Positions 23,641-37,570 of a stretch of 64,000 nt of DNA are shown here, piece after piece (within the stretch, counting starts at the first letter, position 1; each line of letters starts with the position of its first letter). Made by a program: the position numbers and the translations under genes. The DNA comes from Sipunculus nudus (Eukaryota; Annelida; Sipuncula; Golfingiida; Sipunculidae): positions 70,175,676 through 70,239,675 of the forward strand of contig CM049316.1 of NCBI GenBank assembly GCA_026874595.1, in the 5' to 3' direction. Under the pieces are notes generated by a model that was not told the origin of the DNA, ran no database searches, and worked only from the letters and a program-made list of their open reading frames with translations.

Positions 23641-26019
23641 TAAGAAGCTTGGCCATTTCATTCTGAGGCGTTTCGTCACTGACTACACTGAGCGCCTGGG
23701 TGATTTGAGCCCACTGTTTAAAAATGTATAAGCCATATCACCAAGGGGGATTGATCTGGACCTTGAATGACGTGTTCTGTTACCTATGTCGGAGACTCTG
23801 TTTCTGAGTAATTACATACTTGGTCTGTTAAAAATTACTGATATCCTCTACTATTTTGCATGGCCTTTTGGGTAAAATAACTTAAAGCTGAAAGTCCCCG
23901 AGTAGAATCAACCTAAACCTCCATAGAAAAAAATACTAATGAAATTTATCGAGTCCCTCAGATGTTTATCGCAATGGCTCAGCCCCTTGGTATACTATCA
24001 CTTCTATAGAGAAGATTAAAGAAATATTGTAGAAAGACATTCATGAATATTCATGACCGGTAACCTGTGTGTCCTTTATGGTGTCCAAGGTTGCAAAGGT
24101 GATTACCCTGAATTTATTCAGGTTTATTTAGACATATTTTTCCTTTAACTCTTAGGGAATAAAATAATGGTAAAATTAGCAAACAATTTAATCTCAAAAG
24201 GATTATAGACAGTTTACGGCCTTGGGGTTTCCATTGTCATGTAGAAAAGGACACAACATTTAAATTGCTTACCAAAAACATATCATTCTTACCATATGGT
24301 TCTCTACCTCAATATATAACTTACAACGACATTAATGGAAATGGTGTGACTTATCCATGTATAAAGAAGTTAACTTTCCCCATTAAGGTCGATTTTACCT
24401 TCCTTATTAACTCTTATGTGTTAATCCATCTTCATAATTTTAAAACTTCACTTTATGTGCAAGCGTTAACGGTTACCACAAGATACAACCTGAAATAAGT
24501 TCTTTCTTACACAACCGAAAAAAAATGCAAATCCTTTGAGTAAAGATTTTCATGATCGACATTATATTATTCATTAGTTTATTTATTTATAAAAAGAGAG
24601 ACATATATAGAGAGATATACTGAACACTGACAAGCAGCATTTCTTGAAGAGAAAAGAGAAGCCATCCAGTTAATTTGTGTCTTATAATAGTTGCTCGCAC
24701 TTAATTGACGGGTTCGCAAACTTGACTTGACCGCACTGTACATTGTCCTGCCCTCATTCGCCGTTTCAGACTGATAATGAACAGATACATTGACGGACAC
24801 GAGAACATCATAGTCTTTTTTTCTAAATACCGACTATTAAATTATTTTACGAGGCATCTGGGCAACTCAGTCTCTAGTACCCATGTGTGACCTGTACTGT
24901 ACCTTAAATTTGTTCTTGCCGATATAATTTTCATAAAAGGTCAAGACGACGTCAAAGGGCGGCAAACGGTTGAGTTACAGTGTTTATGTCCGATGGCCAC
25001 TCGCGACCGAAACGCCCTAGGTGTTTTTGTGTTCTCTCTAAGGGCCTATCTGTACATTCTCAACACGAAGCCGTCATAATAGAAATAACGTTACATATCC
25101 CCTTTCGTATTTGCTTTTGTATTTAATTTGGAAATTCAGCTGCTAAAACAAATGTTATGAAAGATTTATCGAGAACGGACAATGTGGTGTCATTCTTGAT
25201 CAAAATGTTTGCTGACTCACGTATCCCTCTGTTACATACTAGTACAAAGAGTGTACATTGTAATCCACACTCCATTTTTCATGAAGCGTCAAATGACTCT
25301 TGTCCAGAAAAATTAAAAAAAAAATGAAAGTTACTGCTATATGGAATTTCTAAACAAGTTTCTTTGGATCTTTAAATCATTAGACTTAGGCGAGGGGTTT
25401 GAATCATGGTCATTTTATCTATTTCAAATATTTTTGTTATTTGTCAATTTATTCTAGGTCAAGTAATACATATTAAAACCTACTGGGAAACATGGTAATA
25501 AATCATTTGTTCGGCTGCATATTTAGAATTAACTTTGCAGTGGAACAGAAATGATTATTAATAAAAAAAGTAAAGGGTTGGGGGAACTCTTTAAAAATTT
25601 AATATTAACATAAGCATTAGCACATAAGCATTCGTGATTGAATGGTGGTATATAAAACTTAAATGTTAAAACGAAATTGTAGTTAATTGATTCAAGAAAG
25701 CTTAATGTTTGAACACAGGCCTCTGGGTTGGTAAAAAACACGGGGCACATCCATTATTTCCATTTATATTGTTCGTCAACTATACATGAACAATACGCCT
25801 ATTATTATTGAAAAAATTTACCTGGGGTAATTTATTAAATAGTTTCAACATTATAGGGACGTGTAGATATGGTTGACGAAAGCATCTATTGTCCGACCGT
25901 GAGTACCAACGACGACATTTTTTTTGAGACCAGGTAATATATGGAATAAACTGGGGTCAACATAAAATATTGTCATTAGTTGTTGAGTAACATATACATT
26001 ATCTTTGTGTTTCTTACAG
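23641..26019. other. Intronic sequence, no gene recognised
   Basis: Open frames here (24265-24498, 24579-24800, 25529-25750, 25851-26060 minus) carry no recognised motifs. The 25851-26060 minus frame overlaps the plus-strand candidate exon at 26020-26183. Confidence 0.5.
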
Positions 26020-26183
26020 GCCATCCCCTTGAACTCGGTCCAACCTCTGGTGTCAGCCATCTCAAAAACTACGAAATCGATTTGTCATTTTGGGTGACAG
26101 CTGTTATTTTTATCATTCTATATATTTACAGTGTTTTTTACGTACACCCTTTCGCAGCTGATCAACGACTTTTAATGGTGTGA
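26020..26183 (+). CDS. Candidate exon for a short single-span membrane protein
   Basis: A good acceptor (TTTGTGTTTCTTACAG, ending at 26019) precedes an open frame. The frame encodes HPLELGPTSGVSHLKNYEID, a membrane-span-like stretch FWVTAVIFIILYIYSVFYV, then HPFAADQRLLMV and a stop. Polar residues before the span and a short tail after it resemble a small integral membrane protein, but no family was recognised. No upstream exon or start was located. If real, it is a last exon of another gene nested in the 29-kb intron on the same strand. Confidence 0.25.
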
Positions 26184-29100
26184 AATATCCCATACATCAT
26201 CAGCCTGAACATGAAAGGAGCGATAATGACACATTTTATCGGTTGCCTGCATCGGGCTTTTTTTGCACAAATGTCTTGGATCTTCTAAATTTAGCCAAGT
26301 ACTATGTAACTACGTGTAAACATGACGTATTGTTTATCATGTTCCGTTGCATGGTCAAATATCATATTTATATTTTACAATTTAAATTGAAATTATGTAA
26401 AGTTCTCTGAAAGAGGGGAGATAAAATTCCATCTCCAGGCTTCCTGGGTTACGTTCATCATACAGGGTTTCTTTTTACTTCTGACGGCTATATGTTGGTT
26501 CCTATTGGTAACCTGAAAAATAATTCAACGATACTTGATATGAATGGTCCTGGACGTGGCAAGAAATAAACTTTGAATATTTTGTTTAGCAAAACCTGAA
26601 TCAGAGATCATGTTCAATTAACCCGAATAATCTCTTGCTTTGTAATCTCACTCAATGCTGCTACAATAGAAAGAATTTAAATTTTCTTATTTCCAAATAA
26701 TATTCCCTAATTCAGACCACCGATCACTTTCTAATTCTCGACCTCTCACTCTGTCTCTCTTTGTCTTAGGTTCTGTGTGCATGGGTCTTTATGTCTCTAT
26801 TTTTCTCTCCCACTCTCTGTCTATCTCTGTGCCTTTCTCTCAGTTTTTCTCTGTCGTACTCTCTCTGTCGCTCTGTATCTCTCTTAGCCTCTGTCTGTCT
26901 ATGTCTCCTTCGTCTTTCTCCCTCTCTTATACTGCATTTCTCTTCTCATTATAACCTCTTTGAATTAGATATAAGGTAACATTTAACACTGTTACTCTAA
27001 GATGTGTCCGTTACTGTATCGGCTGGGCTGATATGTATCAATCATACACACAAGGCAGGGACCAGAAACCTCTGGGGTGCCTCTAGTAAAGAGAACGCTA
27101 TCCCAATGGGTAAGAAGAATAATTTACATACATATCACATTGTCTATTTAGACTTTTCTACTAGTTTCAGACATTATGCGTAGCTGATGTCTCATAAAGC
27201 AAACAGAAGCGCTTAAGCGGGGGTATATCCCGGAATTTAGTTCGTATATCCCTCTTTGTGGCTGTAAAGAACGTACCGAGTGGTTGTGAGAGAGGACTGT
27301 GGTAAACCGTGTTAAGGGAAAGGAAAGGTTTACTAGTGGTCCTTGTAGATTCAAACATTATGATTAAGTACCCTGAATTCAATACCACGACAAGGGTGAC
27401 GGCTGTATTTGACAAGGGAGGACGCTGGAGGGGACACAGGCCTTAGACGTTTGAGGGAAAGCGGCCAAAATTTAATACCATCGGCTTTGCGTTTTCCATA
27501 TAAAAATTAATATGATCGGCAAACAGGAATAAAGATAGTGTTCGGCCATGGCTCGGTCCCTTCAACTTGTGGACCAATATACAAAAAAAGGACAACTAAT
27601 TTAAATTTATGATACATTTTTTGTACACTGGTATTTTTAGGACATTTGAACATTCTAATGTGTTATGATAATTGCTCCAGTTTTGTCCAGAAACAAGTCT
27701 AGTCTTTTACAAAAAAAAATGAGCTGGATACCCGTTGGGTCACCGTTTTAGAGACAAAAATAGAATAATTGTTCCAGTATCTACCAGGTGTCGCTCCTCG
27801 ATGACCTTCGAGGGAGGAGCGGGGCATTTGGTGTACAGTGCCTGCTACAACAAGGTAAATTTCGGCAATGTCTGAATTCACGAGGACGTTGTCGAAGTTG
27901 AAGACCACTATATCTTCACGTTCTTTGAGTGAGCTCTTGAGGCACGCTGCCTTCTAAACTGTGTCACTATTATGCATCGTTTCGGTTTATTAGAGGGCAC
28001 AGACAGATAGGCAGACAAATAAACATGTTTAATCAGTATGTAGATAAATGCTGACCCGAAGATATGTCTGCTTTCTGTACCGCGGGCTTATTCTTGTCAG
28101 TGCCTGATTTACAGCCGGAGAAGCTAAGGTCCTCATTATCTATGGCAGACCATGATTCCTTCTAACATAATTAGAAATATTTATTTTTGTTATATTGTTC
28201 GTATCGAAAAAATGAGACCAAAATAAAATATTACATGAGATATGTGCGAAAAATAAAATAATTGATAATGGTAATAAAATGATGAAATAATTGATAACTT
28301 TGCTAAGGTAAAAAGAAAAAGCAGTTACTATAGCAACTTACCGGTAGTAGAGACTTGGGCATGGTTATATATATTATGCTAACGTCATACCAAGTTTTTA
28401 TTTATTATATAAATGATGTTATAAATATATAAACAGTCTCTCTTATCAATGACATATCTCCAGAAATGTTTCACTTTCATTGCTTAGATAATGAAGGCAG
28501 TTAAGTCTTTTTAATAGTGGGACCTCCCTTGGTCAAGTAGTCCATGACCGCCAACTGCCTTAATCCAGCACTTGTTCTTGCTATTGCTGAGGAACATACT
28601 TCTCTTTATTTGAGTAACTCAGCCCGTTTCAGTGAGAACAGACACCCTTTTCTACAGCTGTAATAATTAATGATCGGATGAAAACATCAATCTTTTTAAC
28701 CAGTCCGAAGAATGAGTCTCTATTCTTATGTTTTTAATCATAATATTTTTATGAGATAATGAATACGATGTCTACCTTATGTGTTGTATATTTTTCTCTT
28801 AAATGTTATCGAAGCATTTTGGATCAAATTTTATGGGTCAATGTTATTTAAGTGGTATTTGAAGATATTGAAAGACCTACTAAACTGCAAGGACAGAAAG
28901 CAGTCAATTAAAGGGTAGTCGTTGCTGTCAGAAGATTAAAAATCCTACCTTGAAATATAATGTCCCTGAAACTTTTCTGAATCTCCACATGCCACAGAAA
29001 CAGACAGATACGACCCCCCAAACGACAAAAAGACAGAGGTAGCGAACAAAGTGTTTTAAACGTCGCAGTACAGAAAAAATACCACCGTCGCGGACATGAC

Positions 29101-30249
29101 CACGTGAAAGGACATGGTCTATTCCAATATCTGATGTCTACTAACCATGCCAATTCCTTGAAACTTTTACAAACGAGAGTATGTTTATAACACATTCAGC
29201 AAGGTCATCTGGTGCAAAATTCACGAACCAGAGTTTTCCAATGATAACGACCTTTGAACTTCCTTACATCTGCAAACAAACCGTTAATTTTTTTTCTGTT
29301 TATCAGCACTTGCGCATGTACCGTTTTAAATACAGCTTCTAGATTAACAAGCTCATAAATCTGTAACAGAAGCGTTATAAAACTTTTCTGAACAGGTATT
29401 ACATCCATTCATTTAACATGCACGCATAGAGTATGCGGATTATCTAATAAACCCTACATAAAAGGTGTTTGAATGCCTGGAGTTAACGGTTCAGAGTTGA
29501 CAATTTAGTTTCACAGTTAACAATGACAAACATCAGAGTCAAATAGCTGTCGATAAAAAGTTTATGAATAGACCACTTATTAAAACATGCTCATCTTTAT
29601 GTGGGGAACGGTTAACGATCGCACAAGGAATGAACAAAAGTCACAAATCTACCTGCATTCAGGAGACAGACAACTTTTATTTTGCTTTCTACGGTCATGT
29701 ACATTCAATTTCATAGAAGACGTTGAAAGCTTCTTTTTTACTTTTTTTTTCTTTCTTCGTGGTCACTTCTTCGAGAGCTTCTCTGGAAATCCATATCGGT
29801 TGCGTGTTGCATATTTTATGCTTCTTTATTTGAACTTCTGGCGAAAAGAGCAGAAAACTTGGAGAAAAAGTCATGTCTCCTTTGATATTTTTCCACAGGG
29901 GCTTTTAAGGAAACCATGCCTGTTTATTTTCAAATCTTTTAGAGTTATTACCATGTGGCTGAGACGCTTATGCCATTTTCGGCTGACTATTCTAAAATGT
30001 ATCACGTTTCTTCATTTGAGCGCCGTCAGACAAGCACTATTTTACAAATATCTACAGAATCATTGTTAAATCCACGATATCTAAACAATGTTTCCAAAAG
30101 CCCTAACTTCTGTATAAAAATTGTATTATGATATCTTATGATTTATGATTGTGCTACCTTGTGCTTCTCCTTGCTTTTTAGTTCTAAAGGAATTACACCT
30201 AACAATATTAGGCTACATGTATATATTACTTTGGCGTTGTTTCATCTTC
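26184..30249. other. Intronic sequence, no confident gene
   Basis: Contains the CT-rich tract listed separately. The 160-codon frame at 29587-30069 (plus) is Phe/Cys-rich with poly-Phe from a T-rich run and shows no domain. Minus frames 28908-29195 and 29205-29408 are adjacent, but neither shows a known motif. Confidence 0.5.
26739..26945. repeat. CT-rich low-complexity tract
   Basis: Imperfect TCTCTCTGT-type sequence over about 200 bases. The frame reading SLSLSFSLSYSL is a consequence of the repeat. Confidence 0.85.
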
Positions 30250-30320
30250 TCCTGGAGTAGTTGCACTGGACTCCTGGGTGTGTAACTTCACCGGTTCGAA
30301 CCCCGTCGTTGTCACAAAAG
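30250..30320 (+). mobile_element. tRNA-derived SINE fragment (B-box)
   Basis: CCGGTTCGAACCCCG at 30291-30305 is a near-perfect pol III B box, preceded by GCACTGGACTCCTGGGTG, which resembles a tRNA anticodon arm. The D-arm and acceptor stem are not convincing and no full cloverleaf can be drawn, so a decayed SINE head is more likely than a functional tRNA gene. Confidence 0.45.
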
Positions 30321-30684
30321 GGAAACGAGTAAAATATCATTTCAGAGACCCGCTTAAATATCTTTTGGACAGGGTGCGACCGCAGGAATATTCTTATTCC
30401 TGGACATTTAAGCCGATCTTCATATTGAAGGCTTAAAAATAAACAGTATATTTTTCTTATCATGTGGTTACTTTCATCCTCATTCAATAGACAGTGCCAT
30501 CCATTTCCTGCAGCGAACATACCTTCTTGCAGTTAGGAAAAATTAAAAATTATGTATGAAATTTTGTAGTTAGGTAAACAGTGTGGTGCGATATAACCAA
30601 TGTCCGAATCTCAGTCATTTAAAAAATGACGCTGCACATAAAAGAAAAATGAGCACATGTGTACATTATGTATGTAAACAAAAT

Positions 30685-30717
30685 TTATATATATATATAT
30701 ATAATATATATATATAA
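30685..30717. repeat. (TA)n microsatellite
   Basis: Short interrupted TA tract. Confidence 0.9.
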
Positions 30718-32739
30718 ATTTAAGACTTTTTAGACTTTTAAGAATTTAGGACTAAATCATTAAGCTTCACTGAAGCATAAAGTTTCAAAGAATATTTGCA
30801 AGGCAGCCAGTGCAGCCGCAGATCTAACATGTATTGGAAGTTCCACAGTATGAGTGACAAGGTAAAGAAACCTCGATAGTCGAAAGTGTTCGTATTAGAT
30901 CGCGGTTTAACTAAATAAGGACTGATATGAGCTCCTGACCGTAAAGAACAGGTGATAAAATATATTTGTGTAAATTGTTCCTAAAACCTGTTCAATTTAA
31001 TTTAGCAAAACGATAGATAATGGGAAAAAAGATTTTTTTTTATCTGGACTAATTAGCCAAAATATCCTTAGGCTTTTATGTCCTTAGTTTGCATATCATA
31101 ATTGCCAATAAAAAAAGAGCATTGGTGATATTTTACTGGTAGTAGTAAAGTATAAAAGGCAAGTGTCGAATGCAGCACGATGGGAGATTTGAAATTTGAA
31201 TGGTGTTATACCATTGTTACGAATAAATCATATAGCAATCTCAACTGTCAAAATTAATAGATAAATAATTTTACTCTTAACGCTTCACAAATGGACGTCC
31301 TCAAAGTTGAGCCTGACCACCATTATAAGTGATGTGTGATTTCCCATATAAATGGAAATTACTTGGACTCACCGGCAACTGGATAGATTAATAGAGCAAT
31401 AGACTTGAAGCTATCAGAAATGGACGTATGCCCGCCTTTCCATTTGTGTAGGTATTTCCAGTTGAGCGCGATGGCAATATATAAATTAAGTCAAATTTCC
31501 AAATGTAAGCGACCCAATAACCAATCTTGATAAATAATAAGTCGGCATCAGACAAAAGGCACATATCTCCATCTAGACATATAAATGAGTCTTTAGGTGG
31601 CGATATCTACCAAACAAAAAATTGTCACTTTTTGTACAGAGGGATTTCAAGCGTTAACGGTTCGTCAGCTGGTGACTTATAAATTCTGTCGGATGACATT
31701 GAACGATGAATGCAGGCTGGCGGGGTCAAACACTGGAAGCAAGTGTCTCGCCCCCTGTTGTTACAAAACGTGAACCGAATTTGTCAACAAATAGACCGAA
31801 ACACCACGAGCAATAGGCGTCTGAAAAACAATAAACATAAATCTACCGCAGCATGAAACAGCAGGCAAATAGATTCAGATACTTTGTTTTTTTTGTAGGT
31901 CCGGTAGTGACAGCGATGAAATTCATTTTTGACCAAGAAATCTGCATTCAAGGGAATGCAAGCATCCGCAATGTGGGGGATGCTCCCAAAACCGCATTTG
32001 TATTCACTTCTTCGCCTCATATTCCAAGGTTCATTCGTGCATAAATGACTTTACACTTGTGAATATTTCTTAATGACGTTCCTGAATGTCGGATCCACAC
32101 CAAAAGCCAATCGATTCTGCAATAGTGCATTCCCGAAATGCCCTAAAATTTCATGAAGTTCCGTTCATGATTACGTGAGTTATGTTGTAAACAAACACAC
32201 AAACACACACCCACAAACGGGGATGAACGCATACTCTCCTGGCGGATGCAATAAAACACAGAGCATATCTATATAAGAGGGTGCCTTCTTTCAGTTAGAC
32301 ATATATAGCCATCCATATTGACAGATGGGCGAACTCCGTATCAAGGTCTTGAACATGGGGATACATTTTCTGAGTAGGTTTGCATAGAATGTGGTTTGAT
32401 AATATAAATGTTTAAAATAAATGGTCAGCCTGACAAGGGGCATGCTGAGCTCTCGACACAACGGTAAAGTAAAACGAAAATGCAAAACAAAGTCATAAAT
32501 AAGATCATAGGTCGGTACATAATAAATTCCACAACATATGTCAGACATTTTGAAGTATAATAGCAGTTACGGCACTTGTTTAATATATACCGGACAAACG
32601 GACCCCAGCTCTCTCTGTTGTCTCTCTGTCTGTTGGTCTGCCTGTCCATCTCTCTGTCAGTCGTTCTGTATAGCAGATCTTCTCTCACAGTGACCCCCAT
32701 TAGTCAGCAGATTGGACAGGTTAGCAGTTTGTGCAGGTG
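30718..32739. other. Intronic sequence, no gene recognised
   Basis: Short frames on both strands (31784-32020, 31853-32044, 32291-32700) show no motifs. A CT-rich tract lies near 32609-32660. Confidence 0.55.
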
Positions 32740-33230
32740 TAGCGATTCAGATTACCCTGTTTCAGATTACTCACCGGTAACTTGAAAAAGATTTCAAATT
32801 ACACCCTACAATTTCAGATTACCCCTTTAAAACAGTTTTTTTTTGTTTATTTACTTAACATTCCTGTAATTGCTTTCTCCTTTATTTCCTAAATTAGTCT
32901 GAATCTTTGTAAGTCTTATGTTTGCAATGTAATGTGTCACCCGCTTTGGTGAAGTGTATGAGGCAATAAAGATATAAAAACAAAAAAAATATCATTTTGC
33001 GACCATTTCAATTTTCATAGATTGGCTCGATCTTTTAAATCTTTCACGTGATTTATTAAAATAATATATTTAGAGTTATAAACATAAAAAATATTTATTT
33101 TATTTAGCGTTGGGGTAATTTACATGGGTAATTCGCATGAGCAGTGCGGGTTATCTGAAATCGATTTTAGATTACCGTGGGGGGGGGGGGGATTGAAATG
33201 GGGGTAACTTGTATTGATCCTTATATTCCG
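32740..33230 (+). repeat. Dispersed repeat, copy 1 (inverted partner at 63.6 kb)
   Basis: From about 32925 onward this aligns to the reverse complement of 63600-63895. Shared blocks are AATGTAATGTGTCACCCGCTT versus the AATATGAAGTGTCATGCGCT type, TTTGGTGA, the TATCATTTTG region, GTGATTTATT, and GATTACCGTGGGG versus GGTAATCCGATTT. Several GATTACC/GGTAA words precede it from 32740. It contains a G11-type tract at 33180-33191. The class is unknown. Confidence 0.6.
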
Positions 33231-34536
33231 TTCGTGTAGTAAGTCAGCTGCTTAGTAGTGACTAATATAACCTGTTAGGAATCATATGCTATAAAGTATG
33301 CTCATATACCTAAATTTAATTACCAGAAGGGTTGGATGAACTTCAATCCCTTAAACATATGACTTTAATTATACCATGAAGTAATAAATAGAATTTATAA
33401 CTATGGTTATATTAATGAGAATTCCTGAGGTAATCTAACTGTAATAACGCAATGTCATAATGAAACCCTTTTAGTCTGGGATACTTTTATGGTAAGAAAT
33501 TGTTACCGCAAGCTTGCAAATAAACTAATTACCGATGTGGACCAAATTAATTAAGTAAGAGCAACGTGCTTTTATGTTTTATTTGATGCAGAAGAAAATC
33601 GTTTGTGCCATTAGCTTGGTGTTATTCGATAAAATACCATAATGTCGTCCTCTCTACGGAAGATGTCTTTCTCTCAGCTCCCTACTCTTATATATCTTAC
33701 AAATTCTGGTTACACCTCTTTAGAAGCACTTGGAAACTATGCAACAAAACAATTGTTGAGTGCAATTAACGTCCTTAAATTCGTTTTATATTTTTCATTC
33801 ATTTTTTATTTTAAACGAGAGAGAGTATAACAATGAAGGAGAGATAGGTAATTTTATGAATTAACATATTTGAAAGATTTATAAACATGTTTAAAGGTGC
33901 GATGAACTTGACAATTAATTATTGAGTAGGGTTGTGACGAAAATATACCAATACCTGAAGATTCCGCTATCAATTTAAATATGGAAATGATAAATCATGA
34001 AATATTACAGCATTGCCTTTTGTTCAGTCCAATCCAAAAAGTAAGTAATTCTCTGAAAGTCTTTTAGCATAATCAGATAAAAATAAGCAAGTCGCCTTGT
34101 ATCCTAGAGGAAATTAAAAGTCCAAGGCCACACGATCCGCCAGACAGGAAAAATTGACACCAAGCTTCTCCTGAGCTGAAAATCCAGCACTCTCAAGGTC
34201 GAAATGTAATTGGTTGAACTGCAGTGTCTTCTTTCAGGCACACAAAAGTATCCTAGTGAAACCCCAACGGCTTCTTTTAAAGTACAAGTTCGTGACTTGT
34301 AGGTGGCGCTGTCTAAAGATTTAGAATGAATGCAACCATATGATCAGAATGAAAATTAATCTTCAAAACTTTTAATTAAATTTATACAAGGTTTGGCTTG
34401 TGATGTTAAAAGGCATTTTTTTAACCGTACTCTGTACTATTCAAACTGTACCGTATTCATTGAATACGAGATCTATACTGTACAATGTACACCTGTATGT
34501 CCTAAGTATATATACATGTATTCGTGCGAACGGTAT
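33231..34536. other. Intronic sequence, no gene recognised
   Basis: No coding, RNA or element structure was identified. Confidence 0.55.
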
Positions 34537-34552
34537 CAGGGGCGTAGTCAGG
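34537..34552 (+). mobile_element. hAT-like terminus motif
   Basis: CAGGGGCGTAGTCAGG matches the motif at 2014-2029 (reverse complement) at 15 of 16 bases. It is followed by a G-rich stretch typical of such ends, but the partner end was not found. Confidence 0.35.
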
Positions 34553-34606
34553 ATGGAGGGACGGGTAGGGGCCGGAATATTTGGCAAAGGCAATTTGAAG
34601 CATATG

Positions 34607-34623
34607 TATATATATATATATAT

Positions 34624-34653
<30 letters not shown>
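34607..34653. repeat. (TA)n(GA)n microsatellite
   Basis: TA repeats pass into GA repeats. Overlapping frames on both strands are translations of this repeat. Confidence 0.9.
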
Positions 34654-34654
<1 letters not shown>

Positions 34655-34679
34655 AAAAAAAGAGCTGTATGAATTGAGA

Positions 34680-34777
34680 GGGTGTACACAGAAAAGTCGG
34701 TTCTCTGCCGGTGGGTTTCGAATCCACGTTCTTCCGATTTTCTGTGCGCCTGCCTTACCACTTTTCTCTGTATACCC
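34680..34777 (-). mobile_element. tRNA-like segment bounded by an inverted repeat
   Basis: An 18-base imperfect inverted repeat (GGGTGTACACAGAAAAGT at 34680-34697 and its partner at 34760-34777) encloses about 62 bases. On the minus strand the interior has an A-box-like AGTGGTAAGGCAGGCGC and a B-box-like GTGGATTCGAAACCC (34713-34727). The spacing suits a pol III internal promoter. A (TA)n tract lies beyond one end and (TA)n(GA)n beyond the other. It may be a SINE head caught in a small foldback element, or a tRNA pseudogene. Confidence 0.4.
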
Positions 34778-34801
34778 ACCATATATATATATATATATAT
34801 A

Positions 34802-36117
<1,316 letters not shown>

Positions 36118-36159
36118 ATCCATAAATATGCATATGTTCCTATGATTTTGTTTTACTTG

Positions 36160-36941
36160 TGTTACGGAACCTAATATAAACAGATCACGTATGCGTGATG
36201 AACACAAATTTTGTAATGGAGATAAAAACAAATCAGATTCTGTAACACTAGGCAGCGTGAAATGTCTAGGGGAATGAATAAAGAAGTCAGTGTTTTTTTT
36301 TGTTAACAAATAACTATAATTTATTCTTAAAACCCTAACAATACAATACACTAAATCAATACAATTATACAGTAAAACAGCGTTATAGCAACAAGTCAAT
36401 ACAATCACACAGAAAGAAAATGGTAAAGTACCTCGATACCAAAACAGTCACCACGATAAGTCCTTTGAATGTAAACTCTCGGAGAATGACGGCCCAGTCC
36501 AAAGCTCCTGTAACATCCAGAAAGTAAACTGAAGTCAAAATGTATCAAATCCAGGAGAAAGTCTTTGAAAATGTATAATTTCCGCATAAGTCGGATAAGG
36601 TCTTAGAATCTGACACACGCTTCTGCGTCCGCTGGTATCTGCTCTGCTGTCTGCCCTTTGGTTCTAAAAAACAGCCCCTTTTTATACCTTCACACCCAAA
36701 GCAGGGAATTTTCCACTTCTCGAACAGTCTATAAGTTCTTGCACAACACCGTTTCTGGAATTATCGAGAAGACATCGCTGTGCGTACCTCCACATACCAG
36801 GGCCATCACGTGACCCACGGCCAGGTGTGAAAACCCAAGGCTCACATGACAACGAGAGTTTAACCAGTACGGACTAAACACAAAATGTAACAACAACACG
36901 AGTTACGCCCGTGTCACACAATAAAAAGAGCACCTGTAACA
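36160..36941 (-). mobile_element. Solo-LTR-like element, copy 2
   Basis: This 782-bp element begins TGTTACGGAACC and ends CACCTGTAACA on the plus strand, flanked by the 4-bp target duplication CTTG (36156-36159 and 36942-36945). The minus strand is sense: TATAAAAAGG (reverse complement near 36677-36686) and AATAAA occupy the same positions as in copy 1. It lies about 630 bases upstream of exon 2 of the hydrolase-like gene, antisense to it. Confidence 0.85.
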
Positions 36942-37306
36942 CTTGTTTTTTATTTATTCATTTGCCCGTGTGTTCTCTAGACCATAAATACGGAATATTA
37001 TCCAAAATTGACCTTTGCGCAGATTTAAAGCCCCAGGAAAGAGATCTGAGTCAAAGATTTATTGGAAACAATACTTATTTTAAGGTCGTTGGCTGTCGAC
37101 TTACCCCCGTCATAGGACAGCTGTTGGTGACTTGGGGAGGCTTCAATGTATAGTTTTCATGACTGAAATTAAAATCCATCCTTAACGCTTGTGGTCAATT
37201 TTGTATTACGGATAAAATGTGAGCAGGTACCGATCTACTTAAGACGAGATATAGCCTCGTTCTTGCTTGGAGCTGAGAGAGAACAGCAAAATTACTTTCA
37301 GACGGG

Positions 37307-37308
<2 letters not shown>

Positions 37309-37365
<57 letters not shown>
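37309..37365. repeat. (TA)n microsatellite
   Basis: TA tract of about 57 bases, about 200 bases upstream of the exon 2 acceptor. Confidence 0.95.
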
Positions 37366-37368
<3 letters not shown>

Positions 37369-37570
37369 CGAGTAATAATGCTCATCCAGGGAACAAGATA
37401 ACCTCATCCCCTCGGCCCCCTTCGGAGTTGGGATATCGGTCAGAACGTTGAACACCTCGCACAAGTGCTATGTTTTTAATAGGGGCACCGTCAGACTGAA
37501 TATTTTTGTGTTTGTATATACTACGTAGTTAACAATTTAAACCTTAGACTAACATTTTACTTCTTTACAG

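Noticed and set aside
25851-26060. Minus frame ending VVVGTHGRTIDAFVNHIYTSL, faintly like a universal stress protein end
   Set aside because: Too little of the fold is present and it overlaps the better-supported plus-strand candidate exon.
29587-30069. 160-codon plus-strand frame, one of the longest outside the hydrolase-like exons
   Set aside because: Phe-rich through T-rich DNA, no domain, signal or splice support, and no related frame elsewhere in the window. Kept only as a note.
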